Origin: an uncultured Acidimicrobiales bacterium
Lineage (GTDB): Bacteria > Actinomycetota > Acidimicrobiia > Acidimicrobiales > UBA10347
Direction of reading: 5' to 3'
DNA length: 56,826 bases
Assembly (NCBI GenBank): GCA_937991435.1
Contig: CALKPY010000074.1
Coordinates: 1 to 56,826, forward strand
The notes beneath the pieces are model-generated. The model was not told the origin of the DNA, made no database searches, and saw only the letters and a list, made by a program, of their open reading frames with translations. Positions 1-8,750 of this stretch are shown here, piece after piece (positions within the stretch are counted from its first letter, which is position 1; each line of letters opens with the position of its first letter). A program made the translations under genes and the position numbers.

Positions 1-549
1 TGATTCGAGATGTTGCGCGACCAGACTCACGGTCTGGTGACACACAGGTCAAAGCGGTACCAGGACAGCTGCGTCGACTTCGTCTTGTTTGCACCACGCC
101 AGAATCTTCTCGGCGTCAGCGGTTGTGCGACGGTGCGAGTATTCGGTAGGAACTCCATAAAACCTTGGTGAGGCTGACCCAACCAATCCGTCAGCAACCA
201 GCGCGTTGAGTGCAGCGAGCGGCAAGAACGAACCGATGTCATCGGTATGGGTCGCCTGCTTGTCCCACGATAGGTCTGCGGTGAACATCGCTTCAGGAAC
301 TGGATCCGCTAGTTGCGCATAGACCCGCTTCGGAAGATCCGCCCCAACCGGGAATGTTGTTGTAACAACAGCGACTCGTGCGGCCGAGAGAGGCTTGCCG
401 AGCGATTCAAACGGCGTGAACGGAACCGACGATGAACTTGCCCACCTGTAGGCCTGCTGGTAGCCGTGCGCTGCGTAGAACTCGCGCGACTTGTCGATGT
501 AGCTCACCGATCGGCGGTGCGTACGCGGCGCGTTGTCGTCGGCACTCAT
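1..549 (-). CDS. GrdB/PrdB-like reductase family selenoprotein, C-terminus cut by window edge
   Basis: The protein resembles the glycine/sarcosine/betaine reductase selenoprotein B family, which carries a redox-active UxxC pair. The reading frame starts at an ATG and runs 166 codons to an in-frame TGA at 49-51. It then stays open to the window edge for 16 more codons, reading P-V-C-H-Q-T-V directly after the TGA. The residues before the TGA (V-D-A-A-V-L-V-P-L) match the strand that precedes the redox motif in this family. I therefore read TGA as selenocysteine in U167-x-x-C170. A strong hairpin begins a few bases after the TGA. The gene is divergent from an FAD oxidase gene. Known family: clostridial reductases act on amino-acid substrates; the actinobacterial substrate is unknown. 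The alternative is a real stop giving a truncated protein, which I think less likely. The C-terminal part lies outside the window. Confidence 0.8.
14..44 (-). promoter_or_regulatory. Putative bacterial SECIS hairpin after recoded UGA
   Basis: On the minus strand a perfect 7-bp stem (ACCAGAC pairing with GTCTGGT, plus-strand 32-38 and 20-26) closes a 5-base loop CGTGA. One mismatch and about five further weak or GC pairs extend it to about 14-44. The apical loop begins 17 bases after the UGA and has G as its second base. This fits the usual bacterial SECIS rules on distance, loop and stem length. It lies inside the coding frame, as bacterial SECIS elements do. It could be a chance hairpin, but its position next to the in-frame UGA argues against that. 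Confidence 0.65.
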
Positions 550-610
550 GTCGCAACGCTAGATCAATGCCCTTCGAACAGCCAGTCCCGCCGATGTGAC
601 AAGGTATTCG

Positions 611-1975
611 ATGACCTTGCTGAGCGAGCTTGAGCAACGACTACCTGCCGACAGTATTCAGTCAGACACTGATGTCGTGGATTCGTACAGCCGTGATCGT
701 GCGGTCTTTGAGCAGAGTGGCACTGCGGCGATTCTCGCCATGCCCAAGACAACTGAAGAAGTAGTAGCGGCGCTCGCCGCAGCCACGGCCGCCGGAGTGC
801 CGGTGATACCTCGCGGCGCCGGCACGGGGCTAACAGGGGCCGCCAACGCTGTTGATGGCTGCCTGATGTTGTCGGTGCATCGCATGAACCAGATTCTCGA
901 TATCGACCAGACGAACCGCACTGCCAAGGTTCAGCCGGGGGTGATCAACTCCGACCTCAAAAAGGCAGTGGCCGAGGTTGGTCTGTTCTACCCGCCTGAC
1001 CCAGCGTCATTTGAAATGTCGAGCATCGGCGGCAATGTCGCCACCAACGCCGGTGGACTGTGCTGCGTCAAATACGGGGTTACTCGTGATTATGTGATCG
1101 GCCTCGAGGTCGTGCTCGCTGACGGGCGCGTTATGCGCACGGGCCGCAAGACGATCAAGTCAACAACTGGGCTTGACCTGACCGGCCTATTCGTCGGCTC
1201 AGAGGGCATCTTGGGGGTTATCACCGAGATCACGCTCAAGCTTGTTCCCGCTCCGCCGCCACCGGCTACAGCCGTTGCGTACTTCAATGAACTCAAGCCA
1301 GCGGGCGACGCCATCGCAGAGATCTTCAGACAGGGCCATGAGCCGAGCCTGATGGAAATCGTCGACCAAGCAAGCCTGCGCCAGGTCGAAGCGGTCTACC
1401 CAATGGATCTCGATGTCGATGCAGCATGCCTGTTACTCATGCAGACAACAGGCGAAGCGTCAGACGCCCGAATCGCGGCGATCGCTGACTTGTGCACGGA
1501 ACACGGAGCCACGTTCGTCTATCACGTAGATGACCCAGCCGAGGGCGACATGCTCATCGAGGTCCGGCGCAAGGTTTGGCCTGCGTTCGAGCAACTCGGC
1601 AAAGCGCTGCTTCCCGAAGATGTTGCGGTGCCACGTGAGCGGCTCGCCGAACTACTCGCCGGCATCACCTTGATCGGTCGGCGCCACGCCGTCACCCTGC
1701 CGACTATTGGCCATGCCGGAGACGGAAATATGCATCCGTTGCTTGTCTTTGACGGCAACGACCCCGACGAGACGAGCCGGGCCAAGGCTGCATTTGCAGA
1801 CATCGTCGCGCTGGCGCTCGAACTCGGCGGAACGATCGCTGGAGAACACGGGGTCGGCACGCTCAAACGCGAGTTCATCGAACTCGAACTTGACGAAACA
1901 CAACTCGCCGTGCAGCGCAGCATTCGTGATTTGCTCGATCCGAACCACCTACTGAACCCGGGTAAGGCGCTGTGA
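611..1975 (+). CDS. FAD-binding oxidase, GlcD / D-lactate dehydrogenase type
   Basis: This is a flavoprotein of the VAO/GlcD family, which oxidises 2-hydroxyacids such as glycolate or D-lactate. The PCMH-type FAD domain shows P-R-G-A-G-T-G-L-T-G near residue 67 and S-S-I-G-G-N-V-A-T-N-A-G-G near 138. The C-terminal oxidase domain carries G-H-A-G-D-G-N-M-H and the closing A-G-E-H-G-V-G-T motif. At about 454 residues it is normal for a single-subunit GlcD-like enzyme. I chose the ATG at 611 because AAGG lies six bases upstream. A GTG at 596 would add five residues. No GlcE or GlcF partner is adjacent, so the electron acceptor is unknown. It is divergent from the selenoprotein gene. The substrate cannot be read from sequence. 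Confidence 0.88.
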   Translation: MTLLSELEQRLPADSIQSDTDVVDSYSRDRAVFEQSGTAAILAMPKTTEEVVAALAAATAAGVPVIPRGAGTGLTGAANAVDGCLMLSVHRMNQILDIDQTNRTAKVQPGVINSDLKKAVAEVGLFYPPDPASFEMSSIGGNVATNAGGLCCVKYGVTRDYVIGLEVVLADGRVMRTGRKTIKSTTGLDLTGLFVGSEGILGVITEITLKLVPAPPPPATAVAYFNELKPAGDAIAEIFRQGHEPSLMEIVDQASLRQVEAVYPMDLDVDAACLLLMQTTGEASDARIAAIADLCTEHGATFVYHVDDPAEGDMLIEVRRKVWPAFEQLGKALLPEDVAVPRERLAELLAGITLIGRRHAVTLPTIGHAGDGNMHPLLVFDGNDPDETSRAKAAFADIVALALELGGTIAGEHGVGTLKREFIELELDETQLAVQRSIRDLLDPNHLLNPGKAL

Positions 1976-2022
1976 CGCCGAGGCAATCTAAACCAGCCGA
2001 TCACGACGGGTTAGCGTGATCC

Positions 2023-2796
2023 ATGGACTATCCGCTTCCAAACGTCTCGAACGACCTCTCCGGCCAGGTCGCGCTCGTCACCGGCGCCACTTCGGGACTC
2101 GGGTGGCGATTTGCACAGGTGCTGGCCAGCGCCGGTGCGGCCGTCGCCATTTGTGGCCGCAGAGTCGAACGGCTCGAATCGCTCGCCCAGCTCATCGATA
2201 GTCGAGGCGGCACTGCGCTCCCAGTCGCCCTTGACATGACTGACGCTGCAGCAATCGTTTCTGCGGTCGACGCGACCCAAGATGCGCTAGGCCCGGTTCG
2301 AATCCTTGTGAACAATGCGGGCATTCCCGACGCCCAGCGTGCACACAAGATGCCGGTCGATCTGATCGACCGCGTAATTGACACCAACCTTCGCGGCCCC
2401 TTTATTCTGGCAACCGAGGTAGCAAGAAGACTCATCGACGCCGGCCTCAGCGGTCGCATCGTCAACGTCTCAAGCGTCGCTGCCGAGTTCTATGCAGGCA
2501 ATGGCGCAGCGCTCTACTCCGTCACCAAAGCCGGAGTTTCACGTATGACCGAGGCGCTTGCGGTTGAGTGGTCGCGATATCACATCAACGTCAATGCGAT
2601 TGCTCCCGGGGCGTTCAATTCTGAAATGATGGCCGGAATGCTCGAACGCATAGGCGACATAAGCCAGCACTTTCCCCGCAGACGCATGGGCGACCCGGCT
2701 CAGCTGGACTCGACGCTGCTGTATCTGTGCTCACCAGCGTCTGACGCCGTTACCGGCACGGTCATCACGGTCGATGATGGCCAGTCGCCTCGCTAA
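2023..2796 (+). CDS. Short-chain dehydrogenase/reductase (SDR)
   Basis: This is a classical NAD(P)-dependent SDR of 257 residues, with the Rossmann motif T-G-A-T-S-G-L-G at 20-27, N-N-A-G at 97-100, the catalytic Ser in the N-V-S-S segment near 150, and Y-S-V-T-K at 165-169. The end has the usual D-D-G-Q tail. It sits about 50 bases downstream of the FAD oxidase on the same strand and may be co-transcribed with it. That would suit a pathway in which a hydroxyacid or alcohol is oxidised in steps, but this is inference. The substrate is not predictable. It converges on the Mrr-like nuclease gene with a gap of under 20 bases. Confidence 0.9.
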   Translation: MDYPLPNVSNDLSGQVALVTGATSGLGWRFAQVLASAGAAVAICGRRVERLESLAQLIDSRGGTALPVALDMTDAAAIVSAVDATQDALGPVRILVNNAGIPDAQRAHKMPVDLIDRVIDTNLRGPFILATEVARRLIDAGLSGRIVNVSSVAAEFYAGNGAALYSVTKAGVSRMTEALAVEWSRYHINVNAIAPGAFNSEMMAGMLERIGDISQHFPRRRMGDPAQLDSTLLYLCSPASDAVTGTVITVDDGQSPR

Positions 2797-2813
2797 GCCT
2801 CGATCGATACGAG

Positions 2814-3416
2814 TCACCTCGACCACGCCGACCATCGCCGCCGACATCTCATGATTCGCTCGGCTTCGTGTGCAGCGCGATTGACGGCACGCACGCGACC
2901 GTCGAGTTCCATAACGAACAATGCGACTTGTTGAGATTCGGCAAACTCGATCGCGGGTTTGGTGAAACCGCCGGTGGCCATCACAACCGCGTTGAGACCG
3001 AGCGAACACGCCGCACCGTACGTCTGTTGAATGACTGGACGCCCGACTCTCGCTGCGGTGTGTTTGACCTGCACCGCAACGGTGCGACTCAAGACATCAA
3101 TGCCGCCGTCCGCGCCAGGCCCGGTACTGCGCACGTCTCGCCCGCCGACACACCGAAGCCAGATGACGGCCTGGCGTTCGGCAGCGCTCCAGTCGACAAT
3201 CAGCGGTTGTCGCCGCCGCTGAAGCTGGGTAACGGCTGTCACGATTCCGCCACACCCGAGGGCGACCAGACCTGCGACGGCCCATAGTTCTGACCGCAGC
3301 GGACCTAGTAAGGCGAGCGCCACCAGAAGCCCCAACCAGGTCGGTAGTCGACGAAGCAACCGAACTGCGCGGATCGTCAACTGTGCCGTGCGACGAAGCG
3401 ACCTGACAATGCCCAC
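2814..3416 (-). CDS. Membrane-anchored Mrr-like restriction endonuclease fold protein
   Basis: A 200-residue protein starting with GTG. A basic N-terminus is followed by two hydrophobic helices (about 27-39 and 44-63). A soluble domain then carries the PD-(D/E)xK signature of the Mrr_cat/restriction-endonuclease-like family: G-A-D-G-G-I-D at 101-107 followed by V-Q-V-K-H at 115-119, where D107, Q116 and K118 are the likely metal and catalytic residues. Related proteins cleave DNA, often modified or foreign DNA. A short topoisomerase-type zinc finger often seen in this family is absent. No methyltransferase or specificity gene is adjacent, so it is not a classic restriction-modification pair. 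Its role could be defence or DNA turnover at the membrane. Confidence 0.75.
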   Translation of the reverse strand: MGIVRSLRRTAQLTIRAVRLLRRLPTWLGLLVALALLGPLRSELWAVAGLVALGCGGIVTAVTQLQRRRQPLIVDWSAAERQAVIWLRCVGGRDVRSTGPGADGGIDVLSRTVAVQVKHTAARVGRPVIQQTYGAACSLGLNAVVMATGGFTKPAIEFAESQQVALFVMELDGRVRAVNRAAHEAERIMRCRRRWSAWSR

Positions 3417-3477
3417 GGCCCGAAACTATGGCAAGGGTGTGACATCGGGATCGGGCGATGCCGGAACTGTTCGAATC

Positions 3478-4824
3478 TTAGCTCTGATCGCCAACCCAAT
3501 TGCCGTGAAAACCGTTGGGGATCCGAACAGGCAGGTGCACTACCGCTACCGGGTCGTCATCGATGCCCCGCGCGTCGAGAACCACGAACTCCGACAGATT
3601 CGTGTCGGTATCGAGACGAAGCGCCATGAGCCAGCCGTCATCTTCCGCAGCGTCGGCAGTACGAGGAATAAACACTGGCTCTCCCCACCCGTAGCGATCT
3701 GAGTCGCCTCTGCGGACTACGTCGCCCGTCTCGCAGTCGATCTTTCGCAGCGCGTCTTGCTTGAATGTGTTGCCGACACCAGCCGTGTAGCCATATCGGT
3801 GGCGCCGCCCAAGCAGCCGTTCGTCGATGCGGGGGAATTCTTGCGGTTCGCCCGCAAGAACCGTATGTGTCGAAGTTCCGTCAGCCTTGAGCACCCAGCG
3901 GTCGAGTGATGGCTTCCCCTCATCAGGACCCAGCAGCTGATGCGAGAACATGCGCGGATGCCGGATGGCGTCGAGCACCACAGTGTCGCCGTCGTCATAG
4001 GCATTGAGCGGGTGAAAGATGTAACACGGGTCAATCGAGCACCATGTGATGTCGTCGGCGCCGCCGTCTCGCGGCAACAACCCAATACGAGCCTCGTACG
4101 TGTCGTTCCACCGATATGGCAGCGATGCGCCCGTGCTTGCGTAGTCGAGGTCGAAGACGCAAGGCAGGTCAAACACGAGCACATATGTCTCGGTGAGGGC
4201 CATGTCGTGGACCATCGGCCCACCCGGTAGCGGAATGTCGACGGTGCGCCGAACCCGTCCGTCTACGCCGACCACGAGGTACTGGATTTGGTTGCCCCAG
4301 CCCCACCAATACGTCATCACATGGAGCTCACCCGTCAACGGATCGAGCTTGGGGTGGGCCGAGAACGACTGCGGAAGCGAGCCGCCAAGGTTACTGATAC
4401 GAACGGTGTCGAGCTCGTCGTTCAGCTCAATCGGTGGAAATCCTGCTTCGACGATCGCAAACGTCTTGCCGCCGAACCCAATCACGTTTGTGTTTGCCGC
4501 AAAGGATCCGTGACCCTTTGGCCAGTCACTTGGCGGCGGGGGTTCGCCCAATGCGGCAGATACGTCATGGCTACGAACCCACCGGCTGCGATACCAACTG
4601 GCGCGCCCTGCGTCTAATCGGATGCCGTTAACCATGCCCGCGCCGGTGAACCAGTGGTAGGTGCTCGGGTCGGTACCTGCCATCGGGTTGGGTCCATTGC
4701 GGAGATAGCGCCCCGACAGCTCCGACGGAAGCGTGCCGGTCACCCGTAGATCAAATGCGGTGGTCTCTTCGCTTACCGGCGCGAGGTTTCCTTCGAGAAA
4801 CGGATTGGTCGCGGTGTCAGACAT
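3478..4824 (-). CDS. Carotenoid oxygenase family protein
   Basis: A 448-residue member of the carotenoid/retinal-pigment oxygenase family, non-haem iron enzymes that cleave carotenoids, apocarotenoids or stilbenes at a C=C bond. The start has the family pattern G-x-L-P-x-E-L-x-G-R-Y-L-R-N-G-P-N-P. Candidate iron-ligand histidines lie in F-S-A-H-P-K, M-V-H-D-M, I-F-H-P-L-N and the C-terminal G-F-H-G-N-W, which matches the four-His seven-bladed propeller. Length is normal. No carotenoid synthesis gene is in view, so the substrate is unknown. It lies upstream of, and in the same direction as, the Mrr-like gene and downstream of the rhodanese gene. Confidence 0.9.
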   Translation of the reverse strand: MSDTATNPFLEGNLAPVSEETTAFDLRVTGTLPSELSGRYLRNGPNPMAGTDPSTYHWFTGAGMVNGIRLDAGRASWYRSRWVRSHDVSAALGEPPPPSDWPKGHGSFAANTNVIGFGGKTFAIVEAGFPPIELNDELDTVRISNLGGSLPQSFSAHPKLDPLTGELHVMTYWWGWGNQIQYLVVGVDGRVRRTVDIPLPGGPMVHDMALTETYVLVFDLPCVFDLDYASTGASLPYRWNDTYEARIGLLPRDGGADDITWCSIDPCYIFHPLNAYDDGDTVVLDAIRHPRMFSHQLLGPDEGKPSLDRWVLKADGTSTHTVLAGEPQEFPRIDERLLGRRHRYGYTAGVGNTFKQDALRKIDCETGDVVRRGDSDRYGWGEPVFIPRTADAAEDDGWLMALRLDTDTNLSEFVVLDARGIDDDPVAVVHLPVRIPNGFHGNWVGDQS

Positions 4825-4881
4825 AGCCGGAGACTAGAACAAGACCACCGTTGCTCCGGCTTCGCATGAGCCAACGCGGTG

Positions 4882-5301
4882 TCAGGTCGGTCGCTTGACC
4901 CACTTCGCCGCCGAACTGATGTCTTCGACCGCTCCACCGGAATCTCGCCATCCATTGAACCCAGGCTCGAGGTGCGCCACATTGCTATAGCCAAGCTCGA
5001 CGAGCGTTTTCGCGGCGAGGGCTGAGCGCCAGCCGCTGGCGCAATGCAACACGTAACGCTCGTCGAATCTGTATCGATCCTTGTAGTAGGGGCTCTCCGG
5101 ATCGAACCAAAATTCGATCATGCCCCGGGGCGCCGACACCGAACCCGGGATTACTCCCAACTCAACGCGTTCTCGAAAGTCACGGATATCAACAATCGTC
5201 ACAGCCTGGGCCTTGATCTCCGCGCGGAGCTGGTCATTGTCCAACTCTTCGATCATCGACCGAGCATCGGCGACCATGTCATGCACTGTCCTACGGGCCA
5301 T
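4882..5301 (-). CDS. Rhodanese-like domain protein
   Basis: A 139-residue single-domain rhodanese. The sulfurtransferase family moves sulfane sulfur through a persulfide on a loop cysteine. Here the loop is L-H-C-A-S-G-W-R-S near residue 88-96, with the expected strand V-D-I-R-D before it and a closing G-F-N-G-W motif. A helical N-terminal stretch of about 30 residues precedes the domain. The start ATG has a purine-rich upstream sequence. It lies between an SDR gene and the carotenoid oxygenase gene on the same strand with short gaps, so a loose operon is possible. The sulfur donor and acceptor are unknown. Confidence 0.88.
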   Translation of the reverse strand: MARRTVHDMVADARSMIEELDNDQLRAEIKAQAVTIVDIRDFRERVELGVIPGSVSAPRGMIEFWFDPESPYYKDRYRFDERYVLHCASGWRSALAAKTLVELGYSNVAHLEPGFNGWRDSGGAVEDISSAAKWVKRPT

Positions 5302-5380
5302 CGGCGCTCCCCTCGTGGGCCTGCATACTGGTAGCTACAAACTAGCCGTGGCAACCGACGTCGACCGAATCGTTGCGGTT

Positions 5381-6241
5381 TCAGGTGATGTCGAGGCCAA
5401 AGAGCTCACCGAACCGGACTGCGTAGTCTGCGTCGGCTTCGATAGCGCCAAGCGCCACCCATTCATCGTCAGTGACAGCGTGGTCAGCGAGCTGTGCGCC
5501 GCCCCATCCGCAGGTCCAACGCAGCTTCGGCGTGCCAGTCGTCGCCGCCTCGTAGATCACCCGGGCAACTTCAGCGGGCTGACCAGGTGTCTGCAGCCCT
5601 CGACTATAAAACGCGAACAGCCGTCGATACGCCGCCTCGTAGCCGCCGGAGTCGTGCGGTGTGTCGGTGTTCTTCGCCATGATGGCCGTCTTTACAATGC
5701 CAGGTTCGATCAACGCCACTCGAATATTGTGTGGCGCAACCTCCTGAGCGAGGCCAGCGGTGACCCCTTCAAGAGCCCACTTCGAGGCCACATAGGGCGA
5801 CTGGGCGATCGCAGCGATCCGACCAGCTATCGAGCTGATGTTGATGATCGTGCCGCTTTTGCGTTCGCGCATTTGTGGGAGCACTGCTTTGACGCACCGA
5901 AGCGCTCCGTACAAGTTGACGTCCATCACGGCCTGATAGGTGTCAATCGGAGTGTCCTCCGCCACACCGTTGCCTCCTACCCCAGCGTTGTTGATCATCA
6001 CGTCGATCGCACCGGCATCGGCGGTTACGTGTTCGATGGCGGCCGCAACCGAATCTGCATCGGTCACATCACACATCACCGGGTGAACCTGCACGCCGGC
6101 TCGTTCGGCGATCGCAGCGAGTTTGGCTCCCTTCTCGGGGCTTCGCATCGCCCCATAGACGCTCCATCCGCGACCGGCGAGATCCACCGCGGCCTGCCGC
6201 CCAATTCCCGAGTTCGCTCCAGTAATTAGTGCAACAGTCAT
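5381..6241 (-). CDS. Short-chain dehydrogenase/reductase (SDR)
   Basis: A 286-residue classical SDR. It begins almost at once with the nucleotide-binding motif T-G-A-N-S-G-I-G (residues 7-14), then N-N-A-G near 85, N-I-S-S near 136 and Y-V-A-S-K near 150. The C-terminal part is longer than in the 250-residue FabG type and resembles the retinol/steroid-like 'classical' SDRs, which also fits a carotenoid oxygenase nearby on the same strand. A link to apocarotenoid or retinal-type compounds is inference only. It is about 80 bases upstream of the rhodanese gene. Confidence 0.9.
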   Translation of the reverse strand: MTVALITGANSGIGRQAAVDLAGRGWSVYGAMRSPEKGAKLAAIAERAGVQVHPVMCDVTDADSVAAAIEHVTADAGAIDVMINNAGVGGNGVAEDTPIDTYQAVMDVNLYGALRCVKAVLPQMRERKSGTIINISSIAGRIAAIAQSPYVASKWALEGVTAGLAQEVAPHNIRVALIEPGIVKTAIMAKNTDTPHDSGGYEAAYRRLFAFYSRGLQTPGQPAEVARVIYEAATTGTPKLRWTCGWGGAQLADHAVTDDEWVALGAIEADADYAVRFGELFGLDIT

Positions 6242-6330
6242 CGTTGCAACCTAGCTGTTGCGCGATGATGCGTGACCGGGAAGGCAGCACACAAATTCCT
6301 CGGGTCGAGTTGTTTCGATGACCGTCTTCG

Positions 6331-8508
6331 CTACGAAGCTGGCGTCGCGACGGTGGGCCACGTCGCCTTTTGGTCGATGGTCAAGGTCGCGAGAAACTCG
6401 CTCATCTCAAGCGCTTGCCCGTAGCGGAATCCCTGGGCCATCTCACAGCCGAGCTCACCAAGCATTAGTGCCTGAACCTCGGTTTCGACGCCCTCGGCCA
6501 CGGTGCGCAGGCCAAGCAGACCTGCAAGCTCGATGATCGACCGCACGATGACCCGATCCTCGGGCTCAGTGCCAAGCCCACGTACAAACGATCGGTCGAT
6601 CTTGACCTCGTGGACTGGGAGCTCCCGCAACCGTTTCAGCGACGAGTGCCCCGTACCGAAATCATCGATCGAGATGGACACGCCGAGATCGACGAGCCGT
6701 TCAAAGATCGAGATAGCGACCTGGTGGTCTTCGAGCAGATCGGATTCAGTAATCTCGAGAATGAGCCGATCCGGTGCCACACCGTGCCCTGCCAAGATCG
6801 CCTCAAGGCGGCCGGGTAGCTCCTCGTCGAAGAAGCTCATTGAGCTCAGATTTACCGCGACCGGAAAATCGTGACCAACAGCATTGATTCTCGCCACGGC
6901 ATGAATCGTCTGATCCAGAATCACCTGCGTAAAGGTGTGATAGTCGCCTGAAACCATAACGAGTGGAAGAAACTGGCTCGGTAACAAAACCCCTTTGGCC
7001 GGATGGCGCCAGCGAGCGAGGCTCTCGGCCCCAACAATCGCACCGGTCGCCAGGTCAACTTTGGGTTGCAGCCAAACCTCGAATTGCCTTGTGCGTTGTG
7101 CCGACGTTAAATCAGCCGCAAGTTGCAGGCGCTCGAGCGTGAGTTCTTCGGGAGTCGCGCCAAAACGCCGGATTGAATCGCCGCTGCGCTTGGCGTCATA
7201 CATCGCAATGTCCGCACGTTGCATCAGGATCTTGGCCGTTGATCCGTCGGCTGGGGCCAGGGCGATACCGACCGATGCCGATACTGACAGCCCAACACCG
7301 TCGGCTTCGATGCGCTCGCTTACGAGCGCCTCGATTTGACGCGCCACTGTCTCCGCAATAGAGCCAGTTGCCTGCGGGATCAGGAACGCAAATTCGTCAC
7401 CTCCGAGTCGTGCCACCAGGCCAACATCAAGTTCAGCGTCAAACCGACTAGCGAGTTCTGTCAGTACATGATCGCCATAGCGGTGCCCAAGTGTGTCGTT
7501 GATCTCTTTGAAGCGATCCAGGTCCAAAAGCAGAAGTGCAATTTCTTCACCAGCAGCGAGCCGCTGTTCCAGCACCGAAGTGAACACCGACCGGTTGAAC
7601 AAACCGGTGAGGTCATCATGTTCAGCCTGGTAACGAATAGTCGCCGTGGCTGCGGCCAGCTCACTGATCTCGGTTGCCACCCCCTCGAAGACACCGTTAG
7701 TCAAATTACGGCGCACGAGGTGACGAAAGGTCGCGATTGAGCCGTCTGCGCGTCGCAACTCGACAACAATCGGATGTTCGCCAATTTCGGGTATTGCCGC
7801 AATAGCGGCAGCTACCGACTCGGGGTCGACGACACGTTTCTGCCAAGGTTGTCCAAGGAACGCTCCACTCGATAGTCCGAGCGAACGTTGACTATCGCCA
7901 ACCACCGACTCGACTACACCAGACTCAATACCGATTTCCCAGAAAAACATTCCAGAGGTTGAGACCATCGCGTCGTAGCGTCTCTGAGTCTCATCGCGCG
8001 AAACCTGCCACACCCGGAAATACAGCTCAACGCAGCCGACCATCACCAGGCCTGTCAGCAGCACCAAATACCAGTCGTCTACCGATCGATACAGCGCTGT
8101 AAAGGTGAAGATCGCAAAGCCGTACGTCGTCTGGGCCGCGACCCGACCTCTCGGCGCGAGCGGAATCGCCGCACCTGTGATCAGCAGAAACACGATGACT
8201 GCAGGCACCCAAGCCCTAGGGGCCATCGCCGACACCACCGCTCCGATGGTCACGTAGATCACGTTGTGAGCGGTCTCGCGCCACTCTGCATTAACCCACT
8301 CGACTGCGATCGTGCAGGGAATCAGCGCGGCAATCAACCCTGCTGCCTGCATCTGTCGGGCCGGCTCGATCTCGAGGTTGAGCAAGGCGAATACGACCGC
8401 GAGCGCCGCTATGCCACAGATTCGTACCAGCGTGAATCCGACGGGGTTCACCTGTCGAATTTCGGGAGCTCTTGGCTGGCGACGGCGGCGCTGTGCTGTG
8501 GGCGCCAT
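6331..8508 (-). CDS. Membrane PAS-GGDEF-EAL c-di-GMP turnover protein
   Basis: This is a dual-domain cyclic-di-GMP enzyme. The N-terminal third has about five hydrophobic helices, followed by a PAS-like segment, a GGDEF domain (R-L-G-G-D-E-F) and an EAL domain. The EAL signature is E-S-L-A-R-W-R-H-P, a common active variant, with I-T-E-S-D-L, D-D-F-G-T-G, K-I-D-R-S-F and A-E-G-V-E-T all intact. The phosphodiesterase site thus looks complete. The GGDEF motif is also intact, but the RxxD inhibitory site just before it is absent. I chose the ATG at 8508 because the residues upstream of it lack character and overlap the divergent region; an earlier start at 8634 would add 42 residues. It is divergent from the hydrolase gene. 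Confidence 0.93.
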   Translation of the reverse strand: MAPTAQRRRRQPRAPEIRQVNPVGFTLVRICGIAALAVVFALLNLEIEPARQMQAAGLIAALIPCTIAVEWVNAEWRETAHNVIYVTIGAVVSAMAPRAWVPAVIVFLLITGAAIPLAPRGRVAAQTTYGFAIFTFTALYRSVDDWYLVLLTGLVMVGCVELYFRVWQVSRDETQRRYDAMVSTSGMFFWEIGIESGVVESVVGDSQRSLGLSSGAFLGQPWQKRVVDPESVAAAIAAIPEIGEHPIVVELRRADGSIATFRHLVRRNLTNGVFEGVATEISELAAATATIRYQAEHDDLTGLFNRSVFTSVLEQRLAAGEEIALLLLDLDRFKEINDTLGHRYGDHVLTELASRFDAELDVGLVARLGGDEFAFLIPQATGSIAETVARQIEALVSERIEADGVGLSVSASVGIALAPADGSTAKILMQRADIAMYDAKRSGDSIRRFGATPEELTLERLQLAADLTSAQRTRQFEVWLQPKVDLATGAIVGAESLARWRHPAKGVLLPSQFLPLVMVSGDYHTFTQVILDQTIHAVARINAVGHDFPVAVNLSSMSFFDEELPGRLEAILAGHGVAPDRLILEITESDLLEDHQVAISIFERLVDLGVSISIDDFGTGHSSLKRLRELPVHEVKIDRSFVRGLGTEPEDRVIVRSIIELAGLLGLRTVAEGVETEVQALMLGELGCEMAQGFRYGQALEMSEFLATLTIDQKATWPTVATPAS

Positions 8509-8736
8509 CTTCGACAATGCGTCGGGTCTCTTTTTGCGGCTGGCTTGTGATCCGTTCACGATCTGCGACCGGCCATAGACATAGTGTGTCCTGTCGGCAC
8601 GAGTTACCAAACATTGAATTTTGGTGATTGTCAATCTTGCTGGTACCGGGGTCGCCTGGTGGCATCACGAGTCATCCACATCGACAAAGACCTGCCGGGG
8701 CCGGCCCTATCATTGGTGCACCAAAGGCCAATTCTC

Positions 8737-8742
8737 AAGGAG
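8737..8742 (+). promoter_or_regulatory. Ribosome binding site deciding the hydrolase start
   Basis: AAGGAG is a near-perfect Shine-Dalgarno sequence eight bases before the GTG at 8751. It selects this start over the upstream in-frame ATG at 8628. Confidence 0.75.
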
Positions 8743-8750
8743 TACCCCTC

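Noticed and set aside
20-38. Hairpin near the left edge as a transcription terminator
   Set aside because: It lies inside the continuing open frame of the selenoprotein family and has no T-run.
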